Part shown: positions 45,183-53,803 of the stretch, piece after piece
How the letters are laid out: each line of letters opens with the position of its first letter
Position numbering within the stretch: the stretch's first letter is position 1
DNA from: CAVSWN01 sp963770995
Lineage (GTDB): Bacteria > Acidobacteriota > Vicinamibacteria > Vicinamibacterales > CAVVIG01
Direction of reading: 5' to 3'
DNA length: 64,000 bases
Assembly (NCBI GenBank): GCA_963770995.1
Contig: CAVYRS010000001.1
Location: forward strand, 5,208,001-5,272,000
Made by a program: the position numbers and the translations under genes
Notes under the pieces: model-generated
The model's database searches: none
What the model was told of the DNA's origin: nothing
Seen by the model: the letters and a program-made list of their open reading frames with translations, nothing else

Positions 45183-45704
45183 TCAAAGGGACGAGGCCTC
45201 GCCAAAGAGAAACCGGACGGCTTGATCAGGGAACGCAGGCTTCCGGTTCACATGAGGCATGCCATTGAGTTCCAGCTGGATCTTCCGAAGCGCCGGCATC
45301 GTGATTTTCGGTTCGTCTTCGAGTCGCACGCTCACATGAAACGCAACATCATTGAGCGAACCAAGAAGGCTACGACTGTCGTTCTTGGCGAATCGAGCGC
45401 CGCGGACGATGGCGTGCGCTTCCATCTCTGATTGTCGTAGTGGCACACCGAGATCCGTCAGGACGGTCTGCAGGGAAGCGGCGAAAACAAGCAGGAACTC
45501 CGGCAAAGTTAATAATGGATAGACGACCGTAAGGTAAGTCGATTCTTCGAGCCCCACGGCCAGTAGACCCGCGGGGGTTGGCAGCTCTCGAATCGACCAC
45601 GCCCCGAGACGCGTTCCCTTGATTTCTGCACGCACCCGAGCAGGAAGAGAGGCTCGTCCACCAATGGCTCGCCACATATTCCTGGTGCACATGATCGTCG
45701 GCAT
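45183..45704 (-). CDS. DUF6933-like protein
   Basis: A 173-residue intact protein. The opening MPTIMCTRNMWRAIGG resembles the I-x-C-T-x-K start of DUF6933 proteins, and the segment on LGAWSIRELPTPAGLLAVGL keeps the L-G-x-W pattern followed by the expected hydrophobic strands. The middle and end show mixed helices without catalytic motifs. Function is not known. It is surrounded by 197 bases without a gene on one side (44986-45182, where I see nothing) and by the HicB-like gene in divergent orientation on the other. Confidence 0.6.
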   Translation of the reverse strand: MPTIMCTRNMWRAIGGRASLPARVRAEIKGTRLGAWSIRELPTPAGLLAVGLEESTYLTVVYPLLTLPEFLLVFAASLQTVLTDLGVPLRQSEMEAHAIVRGARFAKNDSRSLLGSLNDVAFHVSVRLEDEPKITMPALRKIQLELNGMPHVNRKPAFPDQAVRFLFGEASSL

Positions 45705-45832
45705 CGATCGAATCTTGCCGGCCTAACGCTCGCGAATGCGCCGCGCGCCACTGCGACGAGTTGCACAGAAATCGAGAACGCGCCGGCTCCGTTCGCTTGT
45801 TGGACAGCCGGCCCGGATGGTACAGTACCGAC

Positions 45833-46038
45833 GTGATTTTTTCGATCGAGATCGAACGCGAGGACGTGGCCGCTGGCTTGCCGAGGTGCCCGCCTTGGCG
45901 GGGGTGATGTGCTACAGCGCCGACCGGGATGAAGCTGTCGCCCGAGTGCAGGCACTCGCTCTACGCGTGATTGCCGAACGTCTTGAGCACCGCGAGGCTC
46001 CCGCCGAGTTTCTGGACGTTAGATTTCAAGCCGCTTGA
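45833..46038 (+). CDS. HicB-family antitoxin (one base missing)
   Basis: MIFSIEIERED from GTG 45833 and GRWLAEVPALAGVMCYSADR with DEAVARVQALALRVIAERLE in another frame are the two halves of a short HicB antitoxin. Inserting one base near 45864 (giving EDGGRWLAEVPAL) restores 68 residues of the usual fold. The GTG start is fixed by the family N-terminus. It is followed by an overlapping hicA-like gene, so the order is antitoxin first. Whether the frame error is real decides if the system works. Confidence 0.75.
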
Positions 46039-46248
46039 GCAATTGGCCGTCGAGGAAGGCGCCGCCGCGTCCTGGCCGCTCTGTTGAAGATCGGCTGGCA
46101 ACTGAAGCGACAATCCGGTTCGCACCGAACCCTGACTCGTACGAATTGGGCCGACTTCGTTTTCGCCTTCCACGACGATGAAGAAATCGGGCCGAAGATG
46201 CTGGCCCGAGTCGCGAAGAAAACCGGTTTGACCCCAGAAGATCTCTGA
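46035..46248 (+). CDS. HicA-family toxin (one base extra)
   Basis: TTG at 46035 overlaps the HicB stop (TTGA). The first residues SNWPSRKA are followed, after removal of one base near 46063, by RRVLAALLKIGWQLKRQSGS and HRTLTR, the double-stranded-RNA-binding-like fold with the catalytic His-Arg of HicA mRNA interferases. It ends GPKMLARVAKKTGLTPEDL. About 70 residues. Frame errors in both partners are equally well explained by consensus errors or by a decayed pair. Confidence 0.7.
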
Positions 46249-46339
46249 CCTACCGGCAAGGTCGTTCCGGGCTGTCTAACGGGCGGCGATTGAGCCGCGG
46301 CGATTACGATCGCGGCGCGCCGGCGGCTCCAATCGCGGG

Positions 46340-47110
46340 TTAGGCTGCGCACCTGCGCGCTTTCCATACCTCTTCGCATGGCCACTGCTCGGCCCACTCG
46401 AGTGTCACGAACGGATAGCGCGTCGTCGCGCCGACGATAGGCCGTACCTCGAGGAGATCCTCGATGCTGAAGCCACAGCGCCGCAGTAGGCGCACCCAAT
46501 CGCCGTGCGAGAGGTGAAACTCGATGCCCGGATCGTTCGGCCACTCGACGCGGTGCATGCCAAATGCTGCGCGGAGCAGCCGATCCGTGGCAGCGGCGCC
46601 CTCGTTCACCGGCATGCACAGCGTCAACAAAAAGGAGTTGGTGAGAAAAACGAGTTGGCCGTCCGGGCGGAGAAGGCGCGAGGCCTCTGGAACCCAGCGC
46701 TCGGGATCGGCCCAAAGGCATGCACCGTACTCCGAGATGGCGAAGTCGAAGCTCTGATCGGGGTAGGGAATCGCTTCGGCGCTGCCGTGAAGAAGCGGGA
46801 AGTGGAGACCATGCTGTTGCTGTAGGCGCCGCGCGGTCGCGAGCTGTGCTTCGGAGTTGTCGATGCCCACTACTCGCGCGCCACGCCGCGCTAGCCAAGC
46901 CGAGATGTATGCAGTGCCGCAGCCGAGTTCGATCGCATCCCTACCTGCGAGACCATCGGGGAGGATGCCGAGCTGCGATTCGGGAACGCCCCATATTCCC
47001 CACCTTGGCTCAGCCGCCGCCCAGTTCTCTTCGCCTGGCGCTACGTACTGTTGCGCCAAGTTATCCCATAGCGCACGATTACGACGAACGTGGTCCGGTA
47101 GATCACTCAT
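46340..47110 (-). CDS. Class I SAM-dependent methyltransferase
   Basis: A 256-residue intact protein. GRDAIELGCGTAYISAWLAR is motif I of the Rossmann fold, RVVGIDNSEAQLATARRLQQ motif II with the acidic ribose-binding residue, and FDFAISEYGACLWADPERWV and LLRPDGQLVFLTNSF motifs III and IV. It has the UbiE/MenG-like type-11 arrangement. Unlike the two methyltransferase remnants in the first 8 kb this copy is complete. Substrate unknown. The 260 bases upstream hold a REP element and nothing else recognised. Confidence 0.88.
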   Translation of the reverse strand: MSDLPDHVRRNRALWDNLAQQYVAPGEENWAAAEPRWGIWGVPESQLGILPDGLAGRDAIELGCGTAYISAWLARRGARVVGIDNSEAQLATARRLQQQHGLHFPLLHGSAEAIPYPDQSFDFAISEYGACLWADPERWVPEASRLLRPDGQLVFLTNSFLLTLCMPVNEGAAATDRLLRAAFGMHRVEWPNDPGIEFHLSHGDWVRLLRRCGFSIEDLLEVRPIVGATTRYPFVTLEWAEQWPCEEVWKARRCAA

Positions 47111-47295
47111 TGAATGTTCAAAGACGTCATTGCTCCATGTTCTTCTGGCCGTCTAACTGTCTATGGAGGTACACCGGAACGGTTCGCTCGCGGTGTACAA
47201 AACCGCGAGTGCAACTTCTCCGATTACTGCCATGTGCAACGAGGGCAGGATGATAGCACGCAAGAATAGCCATGGCCGTCGCCGCGTTCAAGATG

Positions 47296-47324
47296 GCTCG
47301 TGGTTCGACAGGCTCACCACGAGC
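47296..47324. repeat. REP-type palindrome between methyltransferase and CRTAC1 gene
   Basis: GCTCGTGGT (47296-47304) and ACCACGAGC (47316-47324) are perfect inverted repeats around the loop TCGACAGGCTC. The GTTCGACAGGCTCACCACG core is a REP family seen in many soil bacteria. Beyond it, ACTTCTAACTTTTCGCTTC and repeats of CACTTC (47347-47376) form a second, degenerate repeat just past the CRTAC1 stop. Confidence 0.7.
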
Positions 47325-47370
47325 GTGTGACTAGACTTCGTCGACCTTCTTACTTCTAACTTTTCGCTTC

Positions 47371-49104
47371 TCACTTCAAGCTGCGTTTTTCAGCAGCATG
47401 CTGCCGCCCGCCCGCGCCGTGGCGCAGCACGACGATCTTGTCCGCCGCGACGTCGCCGAATCTTTCACGCTTGCCGTCGGGCCACCGCACGGTGACATCC
47501 CGGACAACGGTCTCGCTGCCGAGCCCGACGTGGACGCGCGGATCGTTGCTCGCGAGGTAGCTGTACGCGGCTCGCACGTCCCGCCTGATGGACCTGGATC
47601 CCACCTTCATCGTCAGTTCCGCGCCGTGCGCATCGCGGCCGTGCTCGTCCAGGACGCGAAAGGCGATCCAATGGCCCCGCCCGGCCACGACGTTGTGAAG
47701 GAGATGGGGCGCAGCGTCGCGGTTGGCCACGAGGATGTCGATCCCACCGTCATTGTCGATATCGCCGAAGGCCGCGCCTCGGCTCGTGGCGACGAGCGGC
47801 GCCAACATGCCACCCTGGGGTCGCACTTCCTCGAACCGCGGACCCGGCCCGCCGCGCATCAGCAGATTCGGCTCCGCATACGAATCCTCCGAGAATCGCT
47901 CCGACTGCAATCCGACCCGGCCGTTCGCCTCGTACAGATCGAGATACCCGTCGTTGTCGAAGTCGAGCATCGCCATCCCGAAGCGGGTGAAGCGCCGGCT
48001 CGCCATACGGAGTCCGGCAGCCGCTGCGGCGTCGACGAAGAAGCGGCCGTCGTTTCGAAAAAACGAGTCGGACTCCGTGTCGAGGTTCACGACCAGCAGA
48101 TCCTCATCGCCATCGGCATCGACATCGGCGGCATGGACGCCCATCCCGGCCTTCGGCGCGCCGTCGAGATCGATGGCCACCCCGGCCACGAGCGCCGTGT
48201 CGGTGAACCGGCCATCCCCCTGATTCATCCAGAGGTGGTTCGGCGTGCCGTCGTTGGCGACGAAGACGTCGATCCGTCCGTCAGCATCGAAGTCGGCCGC
48301 AACAACGCCCAGGCCGTTGCCGACCGCGGTCTGCAGCCCGGCACGCGCCGAGACGTCCGAGAATGTCCCGTCTCCGCGGTTGTGGAAGAGCAGGTCGGAG
48401 GTCGGCGCGTCGTAATTTCGCGGCGCGCAGTAATCGGGCACGCCCGTAAGGCTGTAGCACTCCAACTCTGATGACGGGCTCCAGTCGATATAGCGCGTCA
48501 CGAAGAGATCCAGCCAGCCGTCCGCGTCGTAGTCGAGGAACGCGGCGCTCATGCTCCAACCGGATCCGGCGACGCCGGCGGCTGCGGTCACGTCGCGAAA
48601 GCGCCCGCTCCCGTCGTTCTGGAGCAGCACGTTCGGCCCGAGGTTCGTGACATACAGATCCGTGTCGCCGTCGTTGTCGTAATCGCCGGCCGCGACGCCC
48701 ATGCCGTACCCTGCGGCATCAGCCCCGCTGCCGCTCGTCACATCGTCGAAGCGCCCATCGCCGCGGTTGCGAAAGAGGCGGTTGCCGGATGCCTTCTCGG
48801 TGGGGATTCTGACGTTGCCGCTTTGCACGAGATACGCATCCAGGTCGCCGTCCCCGTCCATGTCGAACAGCGCCACGCCGCCGCCCATGATCTCCGGCAG
48901 CAGGAAGCGATCGCGATGCCCGGACCGGTGCGTGAACACGAGGCCGCGGGCCGCCGCCTGCTCCTCGAACCACGGCGGGCCGGACGCCGCCTGGGCTGGC
49001 GACGAGGGGGGCTTGCCGCCGCACGCAGCCAACGCGACTGTCAGGCCAACGGCTGCTAGCACGTCGCACCCCGCACGCCGCACGCCGCACGCCGCGCTGA
49101 TCAC
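47371..49104 (-). CDS. CRTAC1-family lipoprotein (VCBS propeller with ASPIC/UnbV)
   Basis: A 577-residue protein. GTG at 49104 overlaps the TPR stop by four bases (GTGA). A lipobox (LTVALAACGG) marks it as a lipoprotein. At least eight D-x-D-x-D-G calcium loops follow (FDMDGDGDLDAY, GDYDNDGDTDLY, LDYDADGWLDLF, ADFDADGRIDVF and others), then the ASPIC/UnbV end (VRWPDGKRERFGDV). The frame is intact. It differs from the 18.2-kb CRTAC1 in having a lipid anchor. Its partner genes are the TPR gene upstream and, beyond two hairpins, the receptor. Confidence 0.9.
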   Translation of the reverse strand: MISAACGVRRAGCDVLAAVGLTVALAACGGKPPSSPAQAASGPPWFEEQAAARGLVFTHRSGHRDRFLLPEIMGGGVALFDMDGDGDLDAYLVQSGNVRIPTEKASGNRLFRNRGDGRFDDVTSGSGADAAGYGMGVAAGDYDNDGDTDLYVTNLGPNVLLQNDGSGRFRDVTAAAGVAGSGWSMSAAFLDYDADGWLDLFVTRYIDWSPSSELECYSLTGVPDYCAPRNYDAPTSDLLFHNRGDGTFSDVSARAGLQTAVGNGLGVVAADFDADGRIDVFVANDGTPNHLWMNQGDGRFTDTALVAGVAIDLDGAPKAGMGVHAADVDADGDEDLLVVNLDTESDSFFRNDGRFFVDAAAAAGLRMASRRFTRFGMAMLDFDNDGYLDLYEANGRVGLQSERFSEDSYAEPNLLMRGGPGPRFEEVRPQGGMLAPLVATSRGAAFGDIDNDGGIDILVANRDAAPHLLHNVVAGRGHWIAFRVLDEHGRDAHGAELTMKVGSRSIRRDVRAAYSYLASNDPRVHVGLGSETVVRDVTVRWPDGKRERFGDVAADKIVVLRHGAGGRQHAAEKRSLK

Positions 49105-50559
49105 CTTGGCGGTCCCTCTCCCCGCAACAGCCGCATGGCACTCGCGAGCCGCGCGTTCCTGGGATCGATCTGTTCTGCACGCTGCAGCGCGATTGCGGCG
49201 GCGTCGCGCGCGCCGAGCTGGAGTTGCGCCATGCCGAGACCGACCAGGGCGTCGGCGGACATCGGATCGATTCTGAGCGCCGCCTCGAACCAAGGCACCG
49301 CGGCAGCGGGTTGCCGCTGCTCGTCGAGCAGGAATCCGATCCAGACGCGCGGTCTGGCCTGCCGGGGATCGCGCGCAAGTGCCGCTTCGAGCGCGTGGCG
49401 CGCCTCGGCCGGCCGGCCCTCTTGCCACAGGATCACGCCTTTGGCCTCGAGCGCTCGCGCGCTCGTGGGTCTGATCGTCAGCGCGCGATCCGCATGACTC
49501 TCGGCCTGTGCGAACTTTCGGTCGAAGCCGTACGCCGTGGCCAGATTGAGATGCGTGTCGAAGTTCTGCGGATCGCGCGCCAACACCGACTCCAGCAACG
49601 CGATCGCCTCGGAGGTCCGGCCGCTTGCCGCGTAGACGCCGCCCAGGTGATTGAGCAGCGCAAGGTCGTCGGGCTTGGCCGCGCGGAGCCGCTCGAGCAG
49701 AGGAATCGCCTGAGCATAATCGCCGGCCGTCGCGAGCGCGGTGGCCTCTTTCAAGATCGACGCGAAGCCTCGGCGATCCGATCCGATCTGGTCCGACCAT
49801 GGATCGCGCCACACCGGCTCGCCGCGAGCGCCCACGGCCAGCGTGAACCGGGCGTCGTCTTCGCGTCCGATTCGTCCGGTACGCCGTGCCGAGCAACTGC
49901 AACGCGTAGCGGTCGCCGGGATGATCGTTCAGCAGCCGCTCGAGCATGTCCACGGCACGCTGATTCTCACCGCGGGCGAGGTACACGCGAGCGAGGCCCA
50001 CCCATCCACCGACATCGGCGGCATCAACCGTCGTGGCCCGGCGGAACGAGGCTTCTGCTGACGCAGTGTCCCCCTGATCGAGCAGCCACAACCCGCGCCG
50101 CCAGTGTGCCGGCGCGTAGGTGGCGTCCAGTTCCAGGACGCGGTCAAGTGCCGCGAGACCGTCCGGCTGATCGCCCAGGCGCGATTTGACGAGCGCCAGC
50201 CGGTACCACCAGCGCGCGTTTGCCGGCTCGAGCGTGATGGCCGTGTCATAGGCCTTCGCCGCGGCACCCGCAAAGCCGTTGGCTTCGCACGCGATGCCGA
50301 GTTCTCCCCATGCGGGCGCGCTGGACCTGGCCGCGGACACGCGATCGATTCGCTCGCCGATCAGCGCGGCGATGTCCGGGTCCATGGCACCCAGGTCGGC
50401 CAGTCGCGGCGGCTCCGGCCCCCGCGCGCGCAGACCCCACCACGCCGCGGCCGCGCCGAGCGTGACGCAGGCGATCATCACGATCACGAGCCACGTCGTG
50501 GCGGAGCGACGGACGCCGGGAGTTTTGGAGGCTGGCGGGCGGCGCGAGGGACGAGTCAT
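49101..50559 (-). CDS. TPR-repeat protein of the second module (one frameshift)
   Basis: An N-terminal membrane anchor (WLVIVMIACVTLGAAAAWWG) is followed by about eleven TPRs, for example AGDYAQAIPLLERLRAAKPD and EALRIDPMSADALVGLGMAQ-type units. One frame change near 49850 separates the halves; the true reading is LLGTAYRT, then DARFTLAVGARGEPVWRDPW. About 485 residues, ending TGA at 49101. Because of the frame error the first half is falsely joined to CRTAC1. Membrane anchoring with TPRs in the periplasm suggests a docking platform for CRTAC1. Confidence 0.85.
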
Positions 50560-50567
50560 CTAGACAT

Positions 50568-50721
50568 CTTCTAAAGCCGTTTTGGCGAAATGAGGCAGAT
50601 TTTCGCCGGCGCGGCTTTAGAAGCTGTCTTAGCGGCCGCACAGCGGCCGCCTAGTAACGAAGATTCGCGTACGACGCGCCTCAGGTTTTCACTCGGCGGT
50701 CTGAGTCGAAGCTTCGTTACT
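50568..50721. repeat. Three consecutive hairpins between receptor and TPR gene
   Basis: Hairpin A: CTTCTAAAGCCG (50568-50579) with CGGCTTTAGAAG (50612-50623), nested with GGCGAAA/TTTCGCC (50584-50590/50601-50607). Element B: two copies of the self-complementary GCGGCCGC (50632-50639, 50643-50650). Hairpin C: AGTAACGAAG (50653-50662) with CTTCGTTACT (50712-50721), ending at the receptor stop codon. On the minus strand they follow the receptor and precede the TPR start, so they could act as terminator or processing sites that lower TPR/CRTAC1 expression relative to the receptor. Confidence 0.7.
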
Positions 50722-53599
50722 CTACCAGTCGTACTTCAGTCCGAACCGCGCAATCCGAGGTCCGATGATCGTTGACGGCAGCAGGAACGACGACCCGGCG
50801 CCCCAGCCCATGTTGGAGGCCGCGTCGGAGTTGGTGATGTTGTAGAGGTCGAAGAAACCGGAGAGTGACGTCGCCTTGGCCAGCTTGAACACCTTCTCGA
50901 CCCTGGCATCGAGCACGACGATGTTGTCCTGCCGGCGGGAATCGATCGGTTCCGCCAGGACGCGTTGGCTGTAGTTGACACCGTTGGCCGTACCGGCCAG
51001 GAACGTGCGCCCGAACGGCTGACCGGACTGAACCCGCAGAGCCGGGGTCACGACGATGTTCCCTTTCGCACGATACGAGCCGTTCAGCTTGAACGACCAG
51101 GTGCTGAAGATGAAGCGGCCATCATCGGTGTTGATGAAGTCGTTCATCGTGCTCGGGGCCTGAAGGGCGCGCAGGTTGTTCCCGAAGTACCCGGTGTCGT
51201 TGTCGCGATTCAGCCGGATGCCACCGGAGGCCGAGAGTGACCAGCTCCCGGACTGGCGCCTCGTCGCGCTGTATTCCAGCGTGTGGAACTCGCTCTTGCC
51301 CGGCAGGTTCGTCCGCGTGTTGAGCACCGGAGCCGCAAGGGCTGCGGCGTTCAGATTGAAACCTGGAATACTGGGGCCATCATCCGCGTTGCCGATCACG
51401 CCATCGATGCCTGGATCGCGAATGGTCGTCGGCACGTTGTAGGCCGAGATCGGACGGTTGACGTTGAGGAGGACGTTCAAGTTGCCAATCCGGCGATAGA
51501 CGTAACCGAGATGGACAGCGAAGTTGGGCATGAGCTCGTGCTCGAAGAAGGTCGCCACCTCGCGTGTGTATTGCTCCTTGAGGTTTGGATCCAGCGTCGC
51601 GCTCCCGAGGCCGCCGCGCTGTGCGAGGAGCGTAGTCTCTTCGCCGGAGTCCCACAGCCCATTGGTGTTCCGGTCCACCCACGTGTGCTGGCGATACCAG
51701 TCCGGTGAGTTGTCGTTGGAGTCTTGCACGATGGCCGTGCCCGGGTTCCACCAGAAATTGCCGTAGTTGAACTTCACCACGGTCCTGCCGGCGCCGGTGA
51801 GGTCATAGACGACGCCGATACGTGGGGCGAACGCGTTGAAGGTGACCACGTCGTCGACCGCGGCAAAATGCAGCTGCGTCGTGTTGAATCTCCCAACCGG
51901 CGGGCCTTCCTGCTCGGGTTTGAACGCGTGGTACTGGTCGAACCGAAGGCCCACATTGAACGTCAACCGGGACCCGACTCGATATGTATCCTGGAGATAG
52001 AGACCGGTGGTCAGCAGCCCGTTCTCGGACTTCGACGGTGTCTGGAACAAGTAGACCTGGGCGGGCGCACCGTTGTTCAGAATGTGGAGCACGTCGCCGG
52101 GGACATTGCCCAGGCCGCCGTCGCCCCGAATGAACGTGCCGGTCTCGCGGAAGAACTCTCCCCCGACTTTGAAATTGTGACTGCCACCCCAGCCATCCTT
52201 GTAGTAGCTCAACGATCCAAGCACCTGGTTTCGCGCCAGGATGTTGAACCAACCATCCCGGTTGCCCCCACTCACGAGTTGATTGCCGATGTCCTGAAAC
52301 GCCGGTGCCTGCGAGTATCGGTAGTTGGGCCAGATGTATTTGAACTGTCCTCCCCGCATCTCGAAGAACATTCGGTCATTGACAACACTGTCCCACCCGG
52401 TCTTGTAGGTGTGCCCCCAGGTACTGTTGGCGCCACGTCGAGTCTTCGGAGTTGTGGCGCGCCGTGAGCGCACCGACCACGAAGGTGTCCATTCGGTTGG
52501 GCTGGAGCTTGCGGCCGCCTTGCGCGTAACCCGTGAGCTTGTTGTTCTTCGACAGCGCGTAGGTGCCCTTGCCCGTGAGGTTGCGGAGGCCGGTCTCGAA
52601 CGCTTTCACGGGAAAGTTTGGCAGGAGTGATTTGACGTTCTGGTCACGCGCCGAAAAGTACCACCACAGCTTGTCCTTCTTGAGATATCCGCCGACATCC
52701 GCGTTGAGGTCGCGATAGCTTTCCATCCGGTTGAGGTCGGACGGTTTGAGATTGCCGCAGCGACCTCCGGGACAGAGCGCTGTGAGCGAGTCGTCGATGT
52801 TTCGACCCTGGATGCCGCTGTTCTGGTAGTCGGCGTAGACCTTCCCGTGGTAGCTGTTGCCACCGGACTTCGCGATGAAGTTGGACCAGACGCCGGCCCA
52901 CGGCATCTCCGCCGTGTTACCGCCGGCGTTGATCGACACCTCGTCAATCGAGCCGTAATCGTAGTAAAAGCCGGCCGCACCGGTGTTTTCGGTGTTGACG
53001 ATCCCTTCCACCATCGGCCGGTGCTGGTCCGCCTTCGTGTCGTAAGCGGAATAGGCGGTTTGGGTGCCTGCGGCGCTGCCCCCGATATCGATGCGCGACA
53101 GTTGGACCGCTGGGGAGGCCGCCAGCACGGCCCAGAAATCGCGTGCGTTCGGCAGCGCGGCCAATCGCGCCTCGCTGAAGCTTGTCGCGGTGGTCGTTGA
53201 CGTGACGTCGACGACGGGAGACGCGCCGGTGACGTTGACCGTTTCCTGAAGCGAGGCCACCTTCAACTCGACATTGAGCGTGGCCGTGAACCCCAGGCCG
53301 ACAACCACTCCTTCGCGAGCGACGGTGGCAAATCCGGCCAACTCGTAGGTGACTTTGTAGGTACCCGGGGGGATCGCCGGAAAGCGGAACGAGCCGTCCA
53401 CACCGGACACGGTCGTGCGGTCGCCCTGCATCGAAGGGCTCGTGATGGAGATAGCGACGCCGGGCAACGCTCCACCCGACTCGTCCGCTACCTTCCCGTT
53501 GATTGCGCCTGTCGTCGCGCTGACCGTCTGCGCGAAGGCCGGCTCGGAGCTCAATGCGATGAACCCGACTACCACTGATAGGATCCGCAGCGCTCTCAT
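50722..53599 (-). CDS. Oar-like TonB-dependent receptor (one frameshift)
   Basis: About 958 residues. Signal peptide (LSVVVGFIALSSEPAFAQ), carboxypeptidase-regulatory-like domain (AINGKVADESGGALPGVAIS), plug (RLAALPNARDFWAVLAASPA; STTTATSFSEAR), then a beta-barrel ending in Trp (LKYDW). One frame change near 52445. The ATG at 53599 (MRALRILSVV) has GGAG eight bases upstream and is preferred over 53617. Differences from the 13.5-kb receptor are large, so the two are not recent copies. Presumed outer-membrane importer of unknown substrate. The divergent CRTAC1 gene starts 204 bases away. Confidence 0.9.
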
Positions 53600-53803
53600 G
53601 GTCGCTCCTTCCGTCACGGGCGATGTCGAGTGCTCAATTCACGGATAAGATCCTGGATGAAGCCGGGGAATCTGCGCGTACGATCCGCTGAAGTATGGCG
53701 ACACCCTACACTGTTGGAATGCCGGATGCAACATGGGTTTGAGATTCTCCTGGCGTTCCGATCTGCTGATCCGCGGCGCCCCAAATTCTCGGATCGTCGT
53801 ACC
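53600..53803. promoter_or_regulatory. Divergent intergenic region between receptor and CRTAC1 gene
   Basis: This 204-base gap separates two outward-facing genes of the same functional group and must hold both promoters. No near-consensus -35/-10 pair was found in either direction. A frame is open through most of it in the CRTAC1 direction, but it lacks a signal peptide and is not counted. Confidence 0.4.

Noticed and set aside
46505..46825. A 106-residue plus-strand frame inside the methyltransferase region
   Set aside because: Opposite an intact methyltransferase with all four SAM motifs; no ribosome site or recognisable domain.
47371..50559. A single 1062-residue TPR-CRTAC1 fusion protein
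   Set aside because: The middle of the long frame is nonsense (Arg-rich), while another frame holds good TPRs ending in a stop that overlaps a GTG start. One frame error plus a 4-base overlap creates the false fusion.
53630..53803. A longer start for the divergent CRTAC1 gene
   Set aside because: The extra 58 residues are not hydrophobic and precede a clear signal peptide starting at 53804.
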